The notes below the pieces were generated by a model. That model saw only the letters and a program-made list of their open reading frames with translations, was not told where the DNA came from and did not search any database. This document shows positions 17,601-25,312 of a stretch of DNA of 57,715 nt, piece after piece. The first letter of the stretch is position 1. Each line of letters begins with the position of its first letter. The DNA is from a virus. The position numbers and the translations under genes are program-made. The stretch is taken from IMG/VR virus record IMGVR_UViG_3300004097_000007, positions 1 to 57,715 of that record; one strand, given 5' to 3'.

Positions 17601-19255
17601 AATTATCCACGCTTGAAGGCGAGGCGCGTGCAGTATTCCAAGATCAAAACTTCGGTAACACTGCGCGCGAAGTCGCGGCAGTAAATAAAGAAATAGCAGC
17701 AGCCGAGGACACAATACGAAGCCTATCTACAACAGGTGACGCAATGGGTGCGGAACTCGCCCCCATCAACGCAGAGATTGTGAAATTGTACGATGAACGT
17801 GCCCAAATCATGGCAGAGGGAGAAGCCGCAACAACGTCGATTTTTCAGAACAATGAAGCCCGCGCAGCGGCGCGTCGTGAAAGCCCGCGTAGCAAACGCG
17901 GTGGTGGAGGCGGTAGTAAAGGCGGTAAATCAGATGCTGCTAAAGCGCTAGAAGCAGAACAGAAAGCATACGAACAAGCCGAAAAAGCGCTTAAAGACTA
18001 CGTCTTAGGGCTGCAGGATGAGTCAATCGCACTGTCACTCGTTACAACTGGACGAGCGTCTTCCACCGAAGCCGCTAGTCTTTTAATTGAAGCGCAGCGT
18101 TTAGGTGTAATTACTTCCGACGAGCAAGCAGACGCATTCCTGCGTCAGGCACGCGCTGCGGAAGAACTCAAGAGAGAAATGGAAGCGCTTGCAAATGACC
18201 CTGTAAAGCAGTGGCTTGCGAGTGTCCCTGCATGGCGCGAAGCTGGGCAGCAAATCGAAGTAGGCGTGTTCGAATCACTCAGTGATTCTATTTCAAACTT
18301 TATCAAAACAGGTCAATTTAGTTTCGAAGCTTTAGGAGAGTCAATTTTGAGCACGGTATCCGATATTGTTGCGGATAAAGCCGTTAAGGAGTTGGCAACA
18401 CTATTTGGCGGAGGTGAAAATGGTTTTGATCTGGGTGGGATACTGAGCGGAGCCTTTGCTTCTACGGGTGATGACACGGGCGGAATAGATATTGCATCGG
18501 CAGACCAGTCGGCTGTTATCCAAAATGCCCACAACCTTGGAGGACAGCAGGTTGCTAACGCAATCCAGCAAGCGTTCACAGGAGTGTCTGGACAACTACG
18601 CACCGACATAAAAAGCGGTGGCTCAGAAGCTGCGGCGAAATTAAAGACAGGCTTACAGACGGGCGGAACAGTCGCGTCGACTCAAATGGGAACACAGGTT
18701 AGAACTGCTGCAACGTCTGGGGCAGGTAATATGCACAACAAAATTGTTACAGCGTCACGTACAGGGGCATCTGCGATGGGATCAGCAATTGCATCCAGTT
18801 CAGGTGCGCCCGGTGGAGGGGGTTTATTAGGACTCTTCGGAGGCGGCGAAGGCGGTGGCTTATTCGGCGGCGGAGGCGGTGGTGGAAGTTTAGACTCTAT
18901 ACTATCCTTTGCCACGGGGTTCTTCTCGGAAGGAGGGATGTCTACAAGTCCAGTTGCAACTCAATCCGTACCCGCATCTGCATTCAAAAACGCACCACAC
19001 TTTAGTCGCGGCACCGCGAACACTTCGGGAATACCTGCAATGCTGCACGACAATGAAGCAGTTGTACCGTTGTCAGGGGGTCGAAAGATTCCTGTTGACT
19101 TGGGGGATGCAGGTGGTGTAGGAGGTGGTTCTACTGTAATAAATCAATCGTTCAATATCACGACACCAGACTCTGACAGCTTCCGACGCTCTCAATCACA
19201 AACCGCCGCTGACGCGGCTGGTGCTGCTAATCGTGCTCTTAGAGCGAATACATGA
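14609..19255 (+). CDS. Tape measure protein (1548 aa)
   Basis: ATG 14609 directly follows the GT stop. The N-terminus is Ala-rich helical; residues ~220-470 match the tape-measure N-terminal domain (AGDALEQFKTTMEVASGS, then MSKGVISAEELRRQLGERLP and a VLPKFARELDK motif). Hydrophobic stretches lie around residues 510-535 and 590-620, followed by coiled-coil-prone regions. The Gly-rich end (~1395-1440) leads to GIPAMLHDNEAVVPLSGG, a motif common in tape-measure C-termini. The protein sets tail length; about 1.5 Å per residue would suggest a tail near 230 nm, an estimate from the general rule only. Confidence 0.95.
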   Translation: MESNELRLIINAAAAKTGGKQFVAAIRQVQQSVMDLDRDSAGSFTKLKAEAKAAGTAARAAGKEIGAAGKSAKAGSDEAVAGLSKQTTAAQRAAAAQAQFTASMGAAQLASERLRARLLRSGDAAGAELVTAAYDKLKVSTTGLAGNTERARASLATFRGTLTQIQVKALETANSFGRTSAQAQALTGAVGRVSGASNNAAGGIRNAGGAARQASRDFQTAAGSMRGFENALNGTFQASSLLRNAFGAITIGAFTSSVFQAGDALEQFKTTMEVASGSVAAASSDLEFIDGMASRLGTNLGASRDAFSKFAVSAQIAGVETGQTREIFESVSTAMAVLGKGTEDQRLAFLALEQMMSKGVISAEELRRQLGERLPGAVSIMANALGVGVGELQDMLKAGELVSSEVLPKFARELDKVVGSQLERTFNRAGSNLGRLQVEFAKLLEVVSSSGFLDELSSQFKDLTTLLRSSEAEEVARRIGQGMADMARMVGDAAQFIVQHLDTIATVAKTVFGGILVRQIGLAITAITAMGSASKVSVAAHLLFGRSAAAVGTQMATTTGKLTAGAAATTLFGSASAGAAGKVRLLGAGMGLLRGSFAFLTGPVGLALTALTLLPAIFSDAGNAAENTSAQYEKAMQRMNTASFDFLDTARQIGELTPFDRLNQTLGALSEGRVIIEELASSGTFLTNLADNMRDLTEATQGTGAAAEVSGLTTLVEDLLAMNLTAPEAADKVNEISDAMNALNGSGELGDNFSELKTLGDTLNPLGQAILTFSGSMKEADTIAGDLGGTLSDLNVKQGELFAAQELLITGQGNLNNMSAETAAAFDGLANGPIVGLVSQMSQLEQRMQRISNLNGSGVRVNELVTNLQLLRLTFDGTQESIDEYAAHLEEARAKAQQVADNDSLSRRLREDAAAALEAISEAEAYVNSLLNLQAQGDTTAAAQENLRNNVNGASGAMSNASAVAYEYAGALAVVASAQANVSDISTDFREQNRLRVELSTLEGEARAVFQDQNFGNTAREVAAVNKEIAAAEDTIRSLSTTGDAMGAELAPINAEIVKLYDERAQIMAEGEAATTSIFQNNEARAAARRESPRSKRGGGGGSKGGKSDAAKALEAEQKAYEQAEKALKDYVLGLQDESIALSLVTTGRASSTEAASLLIEAQRLGVITSDEQADAFLRQARAAEELKREMEALANDPVKQWLASVPAWREAGQQIEVGVFESLSDSISNFIKTGQFSFEALGESILSTVSDIVADKAVKELATLFGGGENGFDLGGILSGAFASTGDDTGGIDIASADQSAVIQNAHNLGGQQVANAIQQAFTGVSGQLRTDIKSGGSEAAAKLKTGLQTGGTVASTQMGTQVRTAATSGAGNMHNKIVTASRTGASAMGSAIASSSGAPGGGGLLGLFGGGEGGGLFGGGGGGGSLDSILSFATGFFSEGGMSTSPVATQSVPASAFKNAPHFSRGTANTSGIPAMLHDNEAVVPLSGGRKIPVDLGDAGGVGGGSTVINQSFNITTPDSDSFRRSQSQTAADAAGAANRALRANT

Positions 19256-19259
19256 TCCC

Positions 19260-19288
19260 TTGACAGGGGCGATATAAATTGCTAAGGC
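19260..19288 (+). promoter_or_regulatory. Possible promoter upstream of the tail-tip genes
   Basis: Perfect TTGACA (19260-19265) 5 bases after the tape-measure stop, 17-base spacer, weak TAAGGC (19283-19288), which overlaps the likely AAGG ribosome binding site of the next gene. Only the -35 is convincing. Confidence 0.25.
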
Positions 19289-19294
19289 GTAAAC

Positions 19295-20659
19295 ATGGCA
19301 CTAGGTTTTCATAATGTTAGATTCCCCACTGATGTAAGCTTTGGATCGCAGGGCGGACCAGAATTCAAGACGCAGGTATTCACCTCACACAGAGGGTACG
19401 AAAAACGCAACATTGAATGGTCTCAACCGATGATGCGATTCAACGTTGCCTACGGAATAAAAACCGACGAACAGATGATGCAGGTTCTTGAGTTTTTTAA
19501 CGCCCGCCAAGGACAGGCGTACGCTTTCCGATATAAGAACTGGGGAAATTTCCAAGTAGTTAACGAAGCCATCGCCACTGGGGATGGTACATCGACAAGT
19601 CTACCTCTTTGGAAGTTTTATGGCTTTCAAGGCGCACGTCAGTATAAACGTCTGCGTAAGATTGTTAGAGGAACTGTAACGGGTGTTGGTATCGGCGCAG
19701 TAGGTGCCCTCGTAGAGGGTATTGACTACAACGTAAATTACGATGAAGGTGAGATTGCCTTAAATCAAGCGCCTGGATATGCTGTTCCTATATATGCCTC
19801 CACACTGGAATTCGATGAGCCAGTGCGATTCGCCCAAGATTCTGTTCAAAATGTAATTGATCAGTACAACAATAACTCACTAAATAGATTAGATTTAATT
19901 ACGGTTCGCGCACCATTTACGTCTGGACAGGTGTTTGCCCCCAATCAAGCTAATAATATCTCCGACCCATATTTCGACAAAGTTAGATTACTGCTAAATT
20001 TTGATGATATTGAAACACCTACTACTACCGTAGATAATTCGGATTTAAGTATTCCTGTAACTTTGACGTCACCAGCGACGCTCGAAACGGTGTCGCATAG
20101 TGGTTCAGGATCATTCAGTGCAGGCGTAGATGGACGCCTACAAACCCCCGGAACCCCGTTCAATCTATCACCTCTACAGCCGTTCACGTTAGAGGTATTT
20201 GCACAACACCCGCCAGAGACAGGCGGAGAAAACACCCAACAGATCATTGGAAAATGGGACGAAATAAATAACAACCGTTGTTGGGAACTTCGCTATAAAA
20301 AGGAAACCCAAGAGATACAGTTTGCGGTATCTACTGACGGAACAGATGAACGAGTTGTACTTACCTTCCCATGGGCGGTCGGTGTCGCAGAAGACTTCGA
20401 TTACATCACGGTAGATCGACTTACAAATAATTGGTACGTCATGCGTATAAAGGGACAGGTAGTGGCTTCTAGACAGGACTTTTCGGAAGTAAACGACGAC
20501 GTCTTTACACTATTAACTGTTGGCCACGCATCAAATCCTGCAGCAAGCACGGGGGCGTATCAGGGTTTGATCGATTCTGTCCGATTGACTGTGGGACGCG
20601 CACGTCACCTAGATTTTAATGCAATTACAGTGCCTGGACCATACAGCGTCACAGGTTGA
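19295..20659 (+). CDS. GTA-type distal tail protein (DUF2460) fused to a LamG domain (454 aa)
   Basis: Residues 1-~210 are DUF2460 (TIGR02217): VRFPTDVSFGSQGGPEFKT, NIEWSQPMMRFNVAYG, FFNARQGQAYAFRYKNWGNF and GDGTSTSLPLWKFY, as in R. capsulatus GTA orfg12, the distal tail/baseplate ring protein. Residues ~225-450 are an added LamG-like jelly roll (VRLLLNFDDIETPTTTVDNS, PFTLEVFAQH, GLIDSVRLTVGRARH). The fusion would place a glycan-binding-type domain on the tail tip. A second DUF2460 gene lies at 21733-22659. The stop overlaps a TTGACT element. Confidence 0.85.
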   Translation: MALGFHNVRFPTDVSFGSQGGPEFKTQVFTSHRGYEKRNIEWSQPMMRFNVAYGIKTDEQMMQVLEFFNARQGQAYAFRYKNWGNFQVVNEAIATGDGTSTSLPLWKFYGFQGARQYKRLRKIVRGTVTGVGIGAVGALVEGIDYNVNYDEGEIALNQAPGYAVPIYASTLEFDEPVRFAQDSVQNVIDQYNNNSLNRLDLITVRAPFTSGQVFAPNQANNISDPYFDKVRLLLNFDDIETPTTTVDNSDLSIPVTLTSPATLETVSHSGSGSFSAGVDGRLQTPGTPFNLSPLQPFTLEVFAQHPPETGGENTQQIIGKWDEINNNRCWELRYKKETQEIQFAVSTDGTDERVVLTFPWAVGVAEDFDYITVDRLTNNWYVMRIKGQVVASRQDFSEVNDDVFTLLTVGHASNPAASTGAYQGLIDSVRLTVGRARHLDFNAITVPGPYSVTG

Positions 20660-20685
20660 CTTATCCGCACATTGTGTGGTAGTTT
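20656..20685 (+). promoter_or_regulatory. Possible weak promoter
   Basis: TTGACT (20656-20661) overlaps the TGA stop of the DUF2460-LamG gene. The only nearby -10 candidate is TAGTTT (20680-20685) at 18 bases, a poor match. Confidence 0.25.
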
Positions 20686-20709
20686 CCGATGAAAGAAGGA
20701 AAATAACAT

Positions 20710-21720
20710 ATGACAATACTTGTTTGTGGTGCAGAGGGTGATTGGGCACTTTTCGAGAACACACTAGATCCCTTGGGTGCTGACGATAAACGTCGCGGGT
20801 CAGTGCGCGTTAACACGGGCCAGCAGATGTTTAAGGAATGGGTCGGGACGGATGATATCTGGGTACACGTCCGCGCCGCCGGACCGCGTACCACCAGCAA
20901 TACCGGAGACGGACTTCCGTGGCTGTCAGTACGAGCATCGGACGGTACTACACTATTGTCGCTGGTTGACGCCAATATTGATTTCTCCACTAACAGACCG
21001 TCACAAATATATCGCCGAAAAAGAGTCGCCGACGCGGAAACGCCCAACGCAGAGATCTTCACATCAGCCCCAAATGAATTCAACAACTACGATATACGAT
21101 TTCAGCGTGCTACAACAACTGATTTGTACGACACGATGACTATGTCCGTGTATATTGATGAAGTCCTGCGTTTTCAAGAAGTAAACACTGATCCTACAGG
21201 GTGGCCTCCACTAAGTCAATTACTTTTGGCCCCCCGCCATACAAACGGATCGCACGACGAGATGTACTATCAGGATGTGATCGTCACAGATTCGTTACCC
21301 ACGGTTGGGATGGAATTAGCGACCCTCGTTCCATCTGCGGTGGGTCAGTATAACGAATTTGTGAATGACTACACCAACATTGATGATCTAGGTTATGACC
21401 AATCCACGGTCATTTCTGCACCTACATCTGGCATACGTGAGAGCTGGGTTTTTGCAACACCAGAATTTGATCTTAGTGATAAAGTCATTTACGGACTCGT
21501 TACAAACACGGTGGCACAGACCGATGTAGCAGGAGTGGTCGGGGATTTTCAGCCTTTTATTCGTATTGGGATCACAGATTATGACGCCGACGTGAGCCTT
21601 GGATCAAACAATATTGCTCCGAACAGCTATGTCACTGAGTATCGCATAAATCCTGAGACAGGACAACCGTGGACACAACTACAGCTTTCAGGCCTCCAGT
21701 CGGGCGTGCGTGCTGTATAG
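20710..21720 (+). CDS. Putative tail-tip beta-sandwich protein (336 aa)
   Basis: ATG 20710 with AAGGAAA upstream. Residues 1-~205 look like a LamG-type jelly roll (GDWALFENTLDPLGADDK, TMSVYIDEVLRFQE, YYQDVIVTDSLPTVGMELATL). Residues ~210-336 have the layout of a second beta domain (EFVNDYTNIDDLGYDQSTVIS, GIRESWVFATPEFD) that I associate with phage tail and fiber proteins. It sits between the two DUF2460 genes, where the GTA cluster has nothing, so it is an accessory part of the tip. Receptor contact is inferred. Confidence 0.55.
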   Translation: MTILVCGAEGDWALFENTLDPLGADDKRRGSVRVNTGQQMFKEWVGTDDIWVHVRAAGPRTTSNTGDGLPWLSVRASDGTTLLSLVDANIDFSTNRPSQIYRRKRVADAETPNAEIFTSAPNEFNNYDIRFQRATTTDLYDTMTMSVYIDEVLRFQEVNTDPTGWPPLSQLLLAPRHTNGSHDEMYYQDVIVTDSLPTVGMELATLVPSAVGQYNEFVNDYTNIDDLGYDQSTVISAPTSGIRESWVFATPEFDLSDKVIYGLVTNTVAQTDVAGVVGDFQPFIRIGITDYDADVSLGSNNIAPNSYVTEYRINPETGQPWTQLQLSGLQSGVRAV

Positions 21721-21732
21721 TAAGGTAATATA

Positions 21733-22659
21733 ATGCCTAATGAAATTCCCAGTAACACTGGATACGTTGTGGGTACTAATCACAGTGCCATTTCTGATTT
21801 AAAGGGATACTCTCTAAGTGCCTTCTCCGCCGTTGGCACCGTATCAAAATTTGGATCACAGGCCGTTTTAGCGCCATCTTCCAGTTTGCAGCGTACGCAG
21901 AGCTACGTTCCATTGGTAAACCCTGCGGCTGCGGTTGATTCTAATACTTACGCTGTGTCTGGCTCGGGAGCGCTACACGCGACTGTTACGGCACAGAAAG
22001 GTGCGGTGGTGATGCAATCATTCTTTCCCCCACACGAGGATCTTATAACAACGATTCCATTCGTTGCACAGCGATTTCCGGAGTGTGTTTCGTACGGATC
22101 CTCCGGCGGGCCTGGGTTCAAAACAACAGTGTTCGAGGTGGACAGTGGTCTTACTTCCACAGAGATCGAGTGGGACAGCATACGTTCCGAATTCGAAGTA
22201 TCCTTTGACCACGTACCTCCTAACGACATTGCATCCGTGGAGAGTTTTTTCTATGGCATGCGCGGGAGAGGTGTTGGGTTTCTTTATAAAGATTGGTCTG
22301 ATTTTACTATATCCAACCAAAATTTTTTAGTGGGCGACGGTATCGAGCAGAGGTTCCAGCTATTCAAGCGATATAATTCTGGTGGGTATATATTTGACCG
22401 TATCATACGAAAACCCGTAGTGGGGACAGCGGTGATAGCAGTAAATGGTGTAGTCCTAATTGACAATCAGGATTATTTTATAAATGAATCCACAGGAGAA
22501 ATATCATTCGTCGTCCCCCCGCCCGCCAACGCTCTGGGCACAGTTATTTTCGCAGAATTTGATGTTTCTGTTCGCTTTGATTCCGACTTCTTAAACGTGT
22601 CGTATGATGATCATCAACAACTTAATATATCCGGCTTACCTTTGATTGAGATACTATAA
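21733..22659 (+). CDS. Second DUF2460 distal-tail-like protein (308 aa)
   Basis: Residues ~105-308 repeat the DUF2460 pattern of the gene at 19295: AQRFPECVSYGSSGGPGFKT, TEIEWDSIRSEFEVSF, FFYGMRGRGVGFLYKDWSDF and GDGIEQRFQLFKRY. Residues 1-104 are an unrelated Ser/Ala/Val-rich N-terminal region. The two paralogs differ in fusion partner, so they may form different rings or a mixed hexamer. The stop overlaps the hub gene start as TAATG, showing coupling to the GTA orfg13-like gene; this copy is thus in the canonical orfg12 position. Confidence 0.8.
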   Translation: MPNEIPSNTGYVVGTNHSAISDLKGYSLSAFSAVGTVSKFGSQAVLAPSSSLQRTQSYVPLVNPAAAVDSNTYAVSGSGALHATVTAQKGAVVMQSFFPPHEDLITTIPFVAQRFPECVSYGSSGGPGFKTTVFEVDSGLTSTEIEWDSIRSEFEVSFDHVPPNDIASVESFFYGMRGRGVGFLYKDWSDFTISNQNFLVGDGIEQRFQLFKRYNSGGYIFDRIIRKPVVGTAVIAVNGVVLIDNQDYFINESTGEISFVVPPPANALGTVIFAEFDVSVRFDSDFLNVSYDDHQQLNISGLPLIEIL

Positions 22660-24869
22660 TGAAAACCGTCCCGACAACACTCCAGACACACCTAAACCAA
22701 GAGGTGACCACGCTGTGCACGTGCTGGAGAATAACACGTACAAATGGATCTAAACTGTTTTTCACGGACTCTGACGAAGACGTCGTTGAGGGTGGAGACC
22801 GCTACTTATCAATTGGGGCGTACAGACGAACCGCCATTGAAAGCACCGCCACACTGTCGGTAGATAATCTAGAAGTAACCGGAGTAGCAAACCAGCTTGT
22901 GCTACCAGAAAATGAACTACAAGCAGGACTATTCGACAATGCAGAAGTGAATATTTTTGTCACTTCGTGGCAAGGTGGCGTTTCTGGGGAGTTGAAGATG
23001 CGTCGCGGGTTTTTCGGCGACGTCCAATCTATGCCTAACGGGACGTACCAAGTCGAACTACGCGGACTGATGCAGCGATTGGGCTACACGTACACAGACA
23101 TATTTACGTCGAGCTGTCGTCTCGACTTAGGCGAAAGATCCTGTGGTATCCCAATTCCGCGCGGTCAAATGGAGCGTGATACTTCTTATGAGGTGGGAGA
23201 TGTTGTCATTGCTCCCAATGCAGGGCAGCAAGATAACGTAGGAACATATAGAAAAATGCCCATCGGCGACGCCAGTTTTGAGCAGGTTGGTGATGCTGAA
23301 CCTACGCCTTCTGTGTACTGGAGATCTGTTGGAAATGTTGATCCCACGTTTCCTGATATCCAACCAGTACAAGGAACCCATGTTCTAAGAGGTGGGGACG
23401 GCGTTACAGATATCATTCAGGACATCGATCTAGTGGATTCCATTGGGATAGCAGCGAAAACTATTGACGACAACAAGGCAACTGCAACCCTGTATGGATG
23501 GCGTCGTGACACCGACGGTGCTGGTCGTTTTCGTATGCAGTTCCTTGATTGTGATATGAGAGATCTGGGATACGGTAGAGCAGTGCTCGCAGGCGCGTCG
23601 AAAATGACGGCAAGCACTCCAATTGTACTGGGCGGCGATTTTACCGCAGAGGCTTGGGTATACTTAAACGCAACCGCCGATGCATCTGCTGCAGGGATTG
23701 GCGGCGCAGAAACAACTGCGGATGAGTACGCGGATATTCGTTTTAATCCTCCTAGATTATTTCACAAAATCAGCGTCGCAAGCAGCGTGTCTTACGGCAC
23801 ATCTTCACAAGAGTTAAATGTTGGACAGTGGTACCACGTTGCAGTGTCTCGCCGCGCGTCGGATGGGCAGGTAACAACGTACATAGATGGAATCGAGAAA
23901 GGCCAGTCATCTGGATACACGGACCCATTTACACTAGATTTCTTGATGGCTACCACGGCGGGAACCACAGATGCCATATATGATGAACTCCGTGTCTGGG
24001 ATGTGGTTCGAGCGGGTTACGAAATTCGCGATAACATGAAGAAAACTATTTCCGAAACAACGCAAGGACTGATTCATTACTGGCGTTTTAACGATTCGGA
24101 TGGCGCTGCTGTAACAGGAACCGTTACTGTAAATACAGGCTTAAACGCTTTTGAAGGAGGCACCATCGCGCCAGTAGCATCAGCTATGATACACACCCCA
24201 CATGTGTCCACAATAGGAACTGGATTTGAGAATGTGGGGGATGTGTGGATACTACGTGAATTGGCTAATAGACCTATCCCTGTAGGCGCTCGTTACGTAC
24301 AAATCTGCTTCGATGCTACCAGTACTGGAAACTATCTTGATAGTGTGTTTGGCTGGACCGTAGACCGTACTGGTGTTGAAATGCCGAGCATCTTATCCGA
24401 AAACACCTATTATTCTTGCACGGTGGCGGGTACTACCGGAACTACACTACCTGTTCTGGGTGTGGATACTATCGTAGACGGGGGAGCAACGTTCACACGC
24501 GCTGATGATTCTTTTTCACGTGGGGGGCTTGTCACATCTTCCGAAGGCGCGCGTGTATTCACGGCAATCGTGGAGGATACACGTGCGGTCGATGCGTGGT
24601 TTAACGGAGGGGTTGTAACTTTCGAAACAGGTGCAAACAAGGGAGCTTCCATGGAGGTGAAAAACTGGATGCAAGCTGACGGAAAGCTTGAATTGTTTCT
24701 TTCCATGCCGTTCAATGTCGAGGCAGGGGACCTTTTCCGCGTATATCCGGGGTGTGATAAATCCCGTATATCATGTGCAGCTATTTTTAAAAATATAATA
24801 AATTTTCGCGGTTATCCAGATGTTCCTGGACAAGACGATTTGTACCGTTATCCGGATGCGCGCCAATGA
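22659..24869 (+). CDS. GTA-like tail hub protein (DUF2163) with inserted LamG domain (736 aa)
   Basis: Residues 1-~170 are DUF2163: FFTDSDEDVVEGGDRYLS, TATLSVDNLEVTG, MRRGFFGDVQ and LRGLMQRLG. The C-terminal ~80 residues match the phage_BR0599 end (GASMEVKNWM ... GDLFRVYPGCDKSRISC ... NFRGYPDVPG). Four cysteines, C153-x8-C162 and C699-x6-C706, have the pair spacing of the lambda gpL [4Fe-4S] ligands as I remember it. Between the pairs lies a ~530-residue insertion holding a LamG domain (DFTAEAWVYLNA, QWYHVAVSRRA, TYIDGIEKGQSSG, YDELRVWD). Overlaps the next gene by 4 bases (ATGA). Confidence 0.85.
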   Translation: MKTVPTTLQTHLNQEVTTLCTCWRITRTNGSKLFFTDSDEDVVEGGDRYLSIGAYRRTAIESTATLSVDNLEVTGVANQLVLPENELQAGLFDNAEVNIFVTSWQGGVSGELKMRRGFFGDVQSMPNGTYQVELRGLMQRLGYTYTDIFTSSCRLDLGERSCGIPIPRGQMERDTSYEVGDVVIAPNAGQQDNVGTYRKMPIGDASFEQVGDAEPTPSVYWRSVGNVDPTFPDIQPVQGTHVLRGGDGVTDIIQDIDLVDSIGIAAKTIDDNKATATLYGWRRDTDGAGRFRMQFLDCDMRDLGYGRAVLAGASKMTASTPIVLGGDFTAEAWVYLNATADASAAGIGGAETTADEYADIRFNPPRLFHKISVASSVSYGTSSQELNVGQWYHVAVSRRASDGQVTTYIDGIEKGQSSGYTDPFTLDFLMATTAGTTDAIYDELRVWDVVRAGYEIRDNMKKTISETTQGLIHYWRFNDSDGAAVTGTVTVNTGLNAFEGGTIAPVASAMIHTPHVSTIGTGFENVGDVWILRELANRPIPVGARYVQICFDATSTGNYLDSVFGWTVDRTGVEMPSILSENTYYSCTVAGTTGTTLPVLGVDTIVDGGATFTRADDSFSRGGLVTSSEGARVFTAIVEDTRAVDAWFNGGVVTFETGANKGASMEVKNWMQADGKLELFLSMPFNVEAGDLFRVYPGCDKSRISCAAIFKNIINFRGYPDVPGQDDLYRYPDARQ

Positions 24870-25312
24870 CACCAGCAAACGATATAGTAGAATACGCCAG
24901 AACGTGGCTTGGATGTAAGTGGCGTCACCAAGGACGTGGCGAGGGCACGCCCCCTACACTGGATTGTGCGGGTCTTTTAATTTTGACTGCAAGACATTTT
25001 AATCTACCTCACGAAGATTTGAAAGGATACGGACGAAACCCCGCACGTGCGTTCATACAACAAATAGAAACGTTTACCGATCAAGGAGACTTGAACGGAC
25101 CGATGCATGGGGCAATAGGCGTATTTAACGACACCGTCATGCCTTGTCATACAGGAATATTTTCACAACACGATAATGGAGACCTGTACGTAATTCACGC
25201 TGAATGTAAGCCACGTCGTGTATGTCACGAAGAATCATTTGGAAAATCATTTCCATCATTGCGCGACCGATTAGTCTCTGTTCGCTTGTTTAAGGATGTA
25301 GAATATGTCTAG
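24866..25312 (+). CDS. NlpC/P60-type cell-wall peptidase of the tail tip (148 aa)
   Basis: GTA orfg14-like. WLGCKWRHQG and PTLDCAGLL carry the predicted nucleophile Cys34; His95 (CHTGIF) and possibly His111 (VIHAE) complete the active site. This family cuts peptidoglycan stem peptides and, as part of the tail tip, would open the wall during DNA entry. Its length is typical. Translationally coupled by ATGA overlap upstream and an 8-base overlap downstream. Confidence 0.85.
   Translation: MTPANDIVEYARTWLGCKWRHQGRGEGTPPTLDCAGLLILTARHFNLPHEDLKGYGRNPARAFIQQIETFTDQGDLNGPMHGAIGVFNDTVMPCHTGIFSQHDNGDLYVIHAECKPRRVCHEESFGKSFPSLRDRLVSVRLFKDVEYV

Noticed and set aside
16597-17610. 337-codon open frame antisense to the tape measure middle
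   Set aside because: Ser/Ala/Cys-rich composition is the reverse complement of Ala/Glu/Thr codons; no regulatory signals.
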